Assembly: GCF_006658505.1 (NCBI RefSeq)
Contig: NZ_VFUZ01000017.1
Coordinates: 1 to 64,000 of the forward strand
Length of the DNA: 64,000 nt
Source: Mesorhizobium sp. B2-4-15
GTDB lineage: Bacteria; Pseudomonadota; Alphaproteobacteria; Rhizobiales; Rhizobiaceae
Direction of reading: 5' to 3'
In this document: in pieces, positions 57,666 to 64,000 of the stretch
Layout: each line of letters starts with the position of its first letter
How positions within the stretch are numbered: position 1 is the stretch's first letter
Position numbers and translations under genes: made by a program
Notes under the pieces: model-generated
Told to the model about the DNA's origin: nothing
The model's input: only the letters and a program-made list of their open reading frames with translations
Database searches by the model: none

Positions 57666-58772
57666 CTACCGGACCTGTTCGATGCGCAGCATGTGGTTAT
57701 CCCAGACATAGTCCGGTTCCGACCGCGCCATGCCGCTGCCTTCAATAATCTCGCCGGCGCCGGTGGTGGCCATGAAGCCGGATCCGTCCGGCGCCACGCC
57801 GCAGACCTCGACCAGCGCGCGGGTCGAGATCACCCGGCCACTCGCCGCATCGATCACGGCAAGCGAATTACCTTCCGGCGACGAGACAGCGACCGTGGCG
57901 GCTGAAGGATTGGCGGCGACCGAGCCGATATAGTTGCGAAAGCCGGACAGCACATCCCCCGGCATGTCGAGCAACTGCAGATCCTTGCCGCGCGTGGCGC
58001 GGCCGACCAGCGCCGGACGATCGGTGCCCGGCCCCCTGTATTGGCAGCCGAACCAGACGGTGCCGGTCTGGTCGGTGTCCATGTGGCGGATCGACAGCTG
58101 GTGCAGCGCCGCCGGCAGTTCGTGCTTTTCGATGAGGTCACCAGAGACGCGGTCGACAAGCACATAGGACGGCTTCATGGTCGCGATATTGAGCTCGGCG
58201 CGGCCATAATCGGGATGGGTCTCGATGCCGCCATTGGCGACCGCGATCGTCCTGCCATCGCCCAGCAGCAGAAGCTCGTGCGGCCCCATGCCGTAGGTCG
58301 GGAACTCGCCGATTCGGCTGAATTTCGCCCGCGCATCATAGACGCCGACCACGCCTGCGGCGTTGTCGAAATCATTCTCCGTGGCGTAGAGCAGCGCGCC
58401 ATCGGGCGAGAACACGCCATGGCCGAAGAAATGCCGGCCGTGGATGCTGGCGATTGTCAGCGGAGCATCGTGCCCGATGTGATCGAAAACGACGGCGAAA
58501 GTGCCTGGCTGGCGGGCGAAAACCACCGAACGCCTGGATACGGGATCGAAGGTGACGTCATGGCCGCGATCGGGCAGGTCGATCGCATGCAGCACCTTCC
58601 CGGCCTCGGACAGGACGGCAGCACCAAAACCGCCGTCGCGCTTGACGAAGGCGGTGGCGAAGACGGCATCCGCCGCCAGCGTTTTTGCCCAGGCCGACGG
58701 TGCCATCGCGGCGGCGAAGCCGATGCCGGCGGCTCTGAGGAAATCCCGACGATCGATGAGGGATGATCTCAT
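57666..58772 (-). CDS. DUF1513 Tat-exported beta-propeller-like protein
   Basis: A 368-residue protein. The N-terminus has a twin-arginine signal (DRRDFLRAAGIGFAAAMAPSAWA), so it is exported folded, perhaps with a cofactor. The rest is a repeat-like beta structure with GHDVTFDPVSRRSVVFARQPG, HGRHFFGHGVFSPDGALLYA and FPTYGMGPHELLLLGDGRT. DUF1513 proteins recur beside imelysins and DUF1111 oxidoreductases. Their biochemical role is unknown. It is the last gene of the minus-strand iron locus, 76 bases past the second imelysin. Confidence 0.88.
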   Translation of the reverse strand: MRSSLIDRRDFLRAAGIGFAAAMAPSAWAKTLAADAVFATAFVKRDGGFGAAVLSEAGKVLHAIDLPDRGHDVTFDPVSRRSVVFARQPGTFAVVFDHIGHDAPLTIASIHGRHFFGHGVFSPDGALLYATENDFDNAAGVVGVYDARAKFSRIGEFPTYGMGPHELLLLGDGRTIAVANGGIETHPDYGRAELNIATMKPSYVLVDRVSGDLIEKHELPAALHQLSIRHMDTDQTGTVWFGCQYRGPGTDRPALVGRATRGKDLQLLDMPGDVLSGFRNYIGSVAANPSAATVAVSSPEGNSLAVIDAASGRVISTRALVEVCGVAPDGSGFMATTGAGEIIEGSGMARSEPDYVWDNHMLRIEQVR

Positions 58773-58848
58773 GACACTATCCCGATGGTCACCGGCTCGT
58801 TCATTGTCATGTTGAAAGACCGGAGTTGGCATTCAGCTGCCATCATAC

Positions 58849-59927
58849 TCAGTCCCCGTCCAACGACGAAAAACCCGCGGTCAGCCCGAATTCGGCGGTC
58901 AGCCTGGTGCCGATCAGGGTCGACAGGCTGGAGGTGATCAGCGCGAAATGCTCGAGTTTTTCGCGCAGCGCCGGATCGGCGAGCGCCTTGTCGATCGGAC
59001 CCTGGATGGACTTCGCGGCGGCGACGCCGTTGACCAGCTGGACATGGATCGACTCCGCCATCCAGCGCGCATCCGCCGGTAGCGCATCGCCCAGCTTCGA
59101 GACCCGGAACAGCGCATCGATGCCCGCGAGATTTCCGGCCAGCGAATTGGCGGTATTTTGCGAACGCCAGTAGATCGCCTGTTTCGGCTTGTCGGCATCC
59201 GGCTTGCCACCCAGAAACCCTTTCAGGCGCACGTCGCGAACCATTTCCAGTTCCTTGACGAGGACGCCGACCAGTTCCGTCACCGCCTCGTTGCCATCGC
59301 GGTAGAGCGCGTTCTGTGGCCCCGGATTGGCCCAGAGCGCGGCAAAACCGTCGGGCTTGTTCCAGGCCTCGCTGACCTCGCCTGCAATCGTTTCAACGTT
59401 GCCGGCGACCGCCGCGCCATAGGCGCAGCGATAGGGATCATCCTTGCCCGCAAGCGCATCGGCGCCGTCGCCGTAAAGCACGAATTCCAGCGCACCCAGG
59501 CCCTGCATTGCAACGCTCTTGCCGGCCAGTTGTGCCGGATCGGTGGCGGTGGCGTCCTTGTCCGACAAGGCCGCCTGCACCTGCTTCAGGCCAATGCTCT
59601 TGCGGTCCGGCCAGTAGAGCATGCGCTCCAGCCGGTTGTTCTCCTTGATCGGTCCAAAACCAATGATCTCGGCCGACGACCAGGCGTAGACCGTGGCGGA
59701 AAATTCGGCGCGCGCCGCGTCAAGCTTCCCTTGCGAAGGCGCCTCGCAGAGCTTGTGCATCGCCTTCGCCAGGGACTGCGTGTGTTCGTGGAGGCCGGCA
59801 TAGGCCGGGCGGACAAAACCCTCTATGGCGCGCTGGATGATATCGGAAGCCTTCACGGCCGCCGATGCCGGAAAAATACCCAGCAACGCCAGGGGAAGAA
59901 CGAGAACCAGCGCGGAACGCTTCGGCA

Positions 59928-59928
<1 letters not shown>
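58849..59928 (-). CDS. Imelysin family protein 2 (divergent)
   Basis: A 359-residue exported protein with a signal peptide (ALVLVLPLALLGIFPASA). It has the imelysin-like helical fold: AEFSATVYAWSSAEIIGFGPIKENNRLERMLYWPDRKS, then GLGALEFVLYGDGADALAG. At the family site GxHxxE it reads GLGALEF, so the conserved His is replaced while the Glu stays. It probably works with the di-haem protein upstream (one-base overlap) and DUF1513 downstream. Imelysins are linked to iron uptake, but the mechanism is not settled. Confidence 0.9.
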
Positions 59929-61526
<1,598 letters not shown>

Positions 61527-61538
61527 TTCCACATATCC

Positions 61539-61671
61539 TTATTCCGCTTCGTCCGCCGGGGGTTGTGCTGCCGGTATTCCTCCTCGCCGATCAAGGCCAG
61601 CAGGCCGAGTTGCGTCTCGAGGGGAACAGAGCCTTGTTAAGCCGCTCGATGATCCGCGGTTCGCCTTTCAT
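61539..61671 (-). pseudogene. bfr: Bacterioferritin remnant (internal deletion plus frameshifts)
   Basis: From ATG 61671 the frame gives MKGEPRIIERLNKALF, the start of bacterioferritin. Right after it, one base out of frame, comes LETQLGLLALIGEEEYRQHN, which matches the family's closing LETQLxLI-xx-IGxxxYxQ. A further one-base slip in a run of five C gives PPADEAE and TAA (61539-61541), a typical rhizobial ending. About 350 bases of the middle, with all ferroxidase and haem residues, are gone. It overlaps the end of bfd by about 35 bases. Confidence 0.75.
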
Positions 61672-61948
61672 GGCTTCTGCTCCCGTATTGGACGCGCAGG
61701 CCTCTGACGCGATCCAGATGTGAAACGACATCGGCGCCGCCTGCCTCCGCGCGGGCGTGGTAATTTTCGGTGACCCGAATGATCGTTTCGATCACATTTG
61801 GGAAGCAGCCGCAGCAACGCCCGCGCTTCTGCATGGCGTGGTAGACCTTTGCCGGCACGATGAGCTGCCAGGGGTCCTTGTCAAGCAGCCCGACGATGGC
61901 CTGCTCGATCTCCGTTTCGGTGATGATGTTGCAATGGCAGATCAGCAT
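61637..61948 (-). CDS. bfd: Bacterioferritin-associated ferredoxin
   Basis: A 103-residue [2Fe-2S] protein whose N-terminal 70 residues are Bfd: MLICHCNIITETEIEQAI and QKRGRCCGCFPNVIETIIR, holding the four cluster cysteines (CxC and CxxC types). Bfd reduces ferric iron in bacterioferritin to release it. The tail after HARAEAGGADVV (about 30 residues) is not family-like and runs into the bfr remnant, so the original stop may have been lost. Its usual partner is destroyed here. Confidence 0.9.
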   Translation of the reverse strand: MLICHCNIITETEIEQAIVGLLDKDPWQLIVPAKVYHAMQKRGRCCGCFPNVIETIIRVTENYHARAEAGGADVVSHLDRVRGLRVQYGSRSHERRTADHRAA

Positions 61949-62054
61949 TACTTGGCTCGGATGGCTGGCGGCGCCTCCCGCGCCGCGTGGCATTTCTTAC
62001 TGCCGAGGCCTCATTCCGACGCCGGTCGTCCGGCCTCGGAGCTCGCCCCAGATA

Positions 62055-63344
62055 TTACTTGAACACCTTGTCGGGCGCGTCGAGGCTGTCGGAGCCTTCG
62101 AAGGCGATGGCGTTGAGCTTCAGCGAACCGACGGCGCGCTCGATCGACTTGGTCTGGTCGATCAATGCGTCGATCGCCGCCTGAACGGTGGCATTGCCTT
62201 GCGCGTTGCCCTCGGCGATCTGCTGGTCATAGGCCTCGCCAGCCTCGGCTCGCGCCTTGATCGCTTCCATCCTGGCGACGGTGACATCGAGCTTGTCCGA
62301 CAGCTCCTTATCGATCGCTGGGTCGACTGCCTTCACCATATCGGACACCGAGGGCCCCGAAACGACGGTTCCGTCGAGGCGGACATAGCTGGCGTGATAG
62401 GCGGCGCGGATACCGACGGCGTCGTAAAGATGGGAGTTGTAGGTGTTGTCGGAGAAGCAGTCTTGCTCCTCTTCCGGATCATGCAGCAGCAGGCCGAGCT
62501 TCATGCGTTCGCCGGCCAGTTCACCGTAGGACAGCGAGCCCATGCCGGTGAAGATGATCGAGATCGCGGTGTTCGGCTCGCCATCGACGAGGTTCTTGCG
62601 CGCGGCGCCGTCTTCCTTCCAGTCGTTGACCATCTTCTGCAGGTCGGAGACCAGAAGGTCAGTTGCCGATTTCAGGTACTGTGCGCGGCGGGCGCAATTG
62701 CCGCCGGTGCAGTTCTTGAGGTCGTAGTCCGTATAGGGACGCTCGCCTGCGCCCGGACCGGTGCCGTGCAGATCCTGGCCCCAGAGCAGGAACTCGATGG
62801 CGTGATAACCGGTGGCGACATTGGCTTCGATACCGCCGGCCTGCTGCAAGGTGCCGGAGAGGAATTCCGGCGAAAGCGTCGAGGCATCGACCTTCTTGCC
62901 GTTGATCTCGATTTCCTTGTTGGCGATTACATTGGCCGTATAGAGCGAATTCGCGTCCGATTCCGTGCCGTAGCTCTTGGCAACGTAGTCGATCAGGCCT
63001 TCGTCCAGCGGCCAGGAATTCACCCCGCCTTCCCAGTCATCGACGATCTTGTTGCCGAAGCGGTAGACCTCGGTCTGCGGATAGAGCACGCGGGCCGCCT
63101 TCCAGGCGTCGCGGGCGGCGTTGAGCGTTTCGGCCGACGGCTTGGCAAGCAAGGCGTCGACCGCCTTGTCGAGCGTCTGCGCGGTGATCAGGGAATCCTC
63201 ATATTTGGCAAGCCCGATATCCGCGTAAGTCTTGATGACCGCCTTCGCGTCGGTTTCCGCCTTCGCGGCCAGCACGAACACCGCGGCCGTCAGCAAGGCC
63301 GTGGCACCGACCGCCGCGAACCTGCCGCCATATCGTGCTGTCAT
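62055..63344 (-). CDS. Imelysin family protein 1 (IrpA-like)
   Basis: A 429-residue exported protein. After the signal peptide (FAAVGATALLTAAVFVLAAKA) it has duplicated helical bundles with YPQTEVYRFGNKIVDDWEGG, and the GxHxxE motif is intact in VATGYHAIEFLLWGQDLHG. The C-terminal half has SHLYDAVGIRAAYHASYVR and EEEQDCFSDNTYNSH. It is the first gene of the iron locus, with a sigma-70-like promoter and ICE upstream. Imelysin proteins (IrpA, EfeO-related M75 family) are linked to growth on low iron. Confidence 0.93.
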   Translation of the reverse strand: MTARYGGRFAAVGATALLTAAVFVLAAKAETDAKAVIKTYADIGLAKYEDSLITAQTLDKAVDALLAKPSAETLNAARDAWKAARVLYPQTEVYRFGNKIVDDWEGGVNSWPLDEGLIDYVAKSYGTESDANSLYTANVIANKEIEINGKKVDASTLSPEFLSGTLQQAGGIEANVATGYHAIEFLLWGQDLHGTGPGAGERPYTDYDLKNCTGGNCARRAQYLKSATDLLVSDLQKMVNDWKEDGAARKNLVDGEPNTAISIIFTGMGSLSYGELAGERMKLGLLLHDPEEEQDCFSDNTYNSHLYDAVGIRAAYHASYVRLDGTVVSGPSVSDMVKAVDPAIDKELSDKLDVTVARMEAIKARAEAGEAYDQQIAEGNAQGNATVQAAIDALIDQTKSIERAVGSLKLNAIAFEGSDSLDAPDKVFK

Positions 63345-63534
63345 TATCGTTCTCCAGTTTCTCGGGTATTCCGCAAACGGCGCGCGTGGCAGCCGGCACC
63401 AGGCCGTGTGGATGCCACCGGCCGCGGGATATGCCGCGCTGCCGCGCGGCTCAGGGAAGAAAGACACCAAAATGCCTCCAATCGAACGGGTTCAAGGCCC
63501 AGACATCAAAGGGATGCGCCAATGCGCGAGATCC

Positions 63535-63563
63535 CTTAAAGCTTCGACGCCAGTGGAAGTCAA
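63535..63563 (-). promoter_or_regulatory. Sigma-70-like promoter of the imelysin operon
   Basis: -35 TTGACT and -10 TTTAAG separated by 17 bases on the minus strand, reading toward imelysin 1. It would give a leader of about 185 bases. By eye only. Confidence 0.5.
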
Positions 63564-63593
63564 CCAAAATTGCTGGAAAATCCAATCGAAACA

Positions 63594-63618
63594 ATAGTTT
63601 AGAATAATTCTAAACTAT
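63594..63618. promoter_or_regulatory. Iron control element (ICE, Irr box)
   Basis: A perfect inverted repeat: ATAGTTTAGAAT and ATTCTAAACTAT around a single A. The core TTTAGAA-N3-TTCTAAA matches the ICE motif bound by Irr in rhizobia. It stands above the -35 of the imelysin promoter and would also overlap or adjoin any promoter of the divergent reductase gene. Confidence 0.88.
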
Positions 63619-63777
63619 GATAGTCAACTTTATCCGCTGCCTGCACCGGTTTTCTCGACGAACTGTCCGATTGACAGCCGCCATTCCCGGTGCGACCCGC
63701 AAAAGCTCTCTTGCGGCGGCGTCGGACAATTGCCACTTGGCGAGACGTCCTAGGATCGAAATCGGGATGGGAATGCG

Positions 63778-64000
63778 ATGAAGAACGGTGTGGTCATTGT
63801 CGGTGCGGGTCATGCGGGCGTGCAGGCGGCGGCAAGCCTGCGCGAGGACGGCTATGACGGGCCGGTGATCCTCGTCAGTGACGAGAACGAACTGCCCTAC
63901 CACAAGCCGCCACTGTCGAAGACCTTTATCAAGGACGCGGAAGCCAAGCCGCAGCCCCTGCGCGGCGAGGCCTTCTATACTGGCAGCGCCATCGATTACC
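63778..64000 (+). CDS. FAD-dependent ferredoxin reductase, N-terminal part
   Basis: Starts at ATG 63778 (GGGATGGGA upstream) and is open to the window edge, 74 residues. The N-terminus is the FAD dinucleotide-binding motif VVIVGAGHAGVQAAASLRE followed by LPYHKPPLSKTFI, typical of rhodocoxin/putidaredoxin-type ferredoxin reductases. It is divergent from the iron locus and shares its ICE region. The identity of its ferredoxin partner is unknown; Bfd is a neighbour. The C-terminus is outside the window. Confidence 0.88.
   Translation, partial: MKNGVVIVGAGHAGVQAAASLREDGYDGPVILVSDENELPYHKPPLSKTFIKDAEAKPQPLRGEAFYTGSAIDY

Larger units (their letters stand above)
63345..63777. promoter_or_regulatory. 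Divergent control region of the iron locus
   Basis: 433 bases between imelysin 1 and the ferredoxin reductase. It contains the ICE (63594-63618) and, on the minus strand, a sigma-70-like pair: -35 TTGACT (63563-63558) and -10 TTTAAG (63540-63535), spacing 17. The ICE is about 30 bases above that -35. The rest shows no convincing gene. Confidence 0.6.

Overview
The window is 64 kb of high-GC chromosomal DNA from an alphaproteobacterium of the Hyphomicrobiales (Rhizobiales), most probably Mesorhizobium or a close relative. The main grounds are gene orders typical of rhizobia (rpsT-dnaA; irr beside fabA-fabB-fabI; lnt - PraR-like regulator - metK - trmB; rimP-nusA-DUF448-infB-rbfA-truB-rpsO-pnp), a perfect Irr-type iron control element, and intergenic repeats of the kind seen in mesorhizobia. 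I found no prophage, insertion sequence, CRISPR array, rRNA or tRNA. Most of the window is core genome. The interest lies in the regulatory DNA, small broken genes and the iron locus at the right end. My hand-derived coordinates can be off by a base.

Layout. 1-2.9 kb: edge of an unidentified gene, an NlpC/P60 hydrolase, a MarR-type regulator and an M17 aminopeptidase. 3.0-15.3 kb: a complete Tad (Flp) pilus locus. On the minus strand lie flp, cpaA, cpaB, cpaC, cpaD, cpaE, cpaF, tadB and tadC; on the plus strand lie tadD, a pilus N-domain protein and two TadE/G-type pseudopilins. CtrA-like boxes precede several of these units. 15.4-19.5 kb: an orphan PhnD-like binding protein, deoB, mutM and an enoyl-CoA hydratase. 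19.6-25.8 kb: rpsT, a long intergenic region with DnaA boxes, dnaA, dnaN, recF and moeB. 25.8-33.5 kb: a GNAT enzyme, a 2-hydroxyacid dehydrogenase, an SH3 protein, a frameshifted DUF4260 gene, irr, fabA-fabB-fabI and a GGDEF/EAL protein.

33.5-46 kb (minus strand): an RsmC-like methyltransferase, then the translation/RNA block pnp, rpsO, corA, truB, rbfA, infB, DUF448, nusA and rimP. 46.2-57.6 kb: a frameshifted small gene, then (minus strand) trmB, metK, a PraR-like XRE regulator, lnt, a VOC protein, a CorC-like CBS protein, ybeY, phoH, miaB, plsC, rimI and tsaB.

57.7-64 kb: an iron-uptake-type locus on the minus strand: imelysin, Bfd, a bacterioferritin remnant, a di-haem DUF1111 oxidoreductase, a second imelysin and a Tat-exported DUF1513 protein. 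It is headed by a sigma-70-like promoter with a perfect ICE (Irr box) upstream. Divergent from it is the start of an FAD-dependent ferredoxin reductase that runs off the window. Since irr is also encoded here, the window holds both the likely regulator and its likely target. The bacterioferritin gene has collapsed to its two ends while its partner Bfd stays open.
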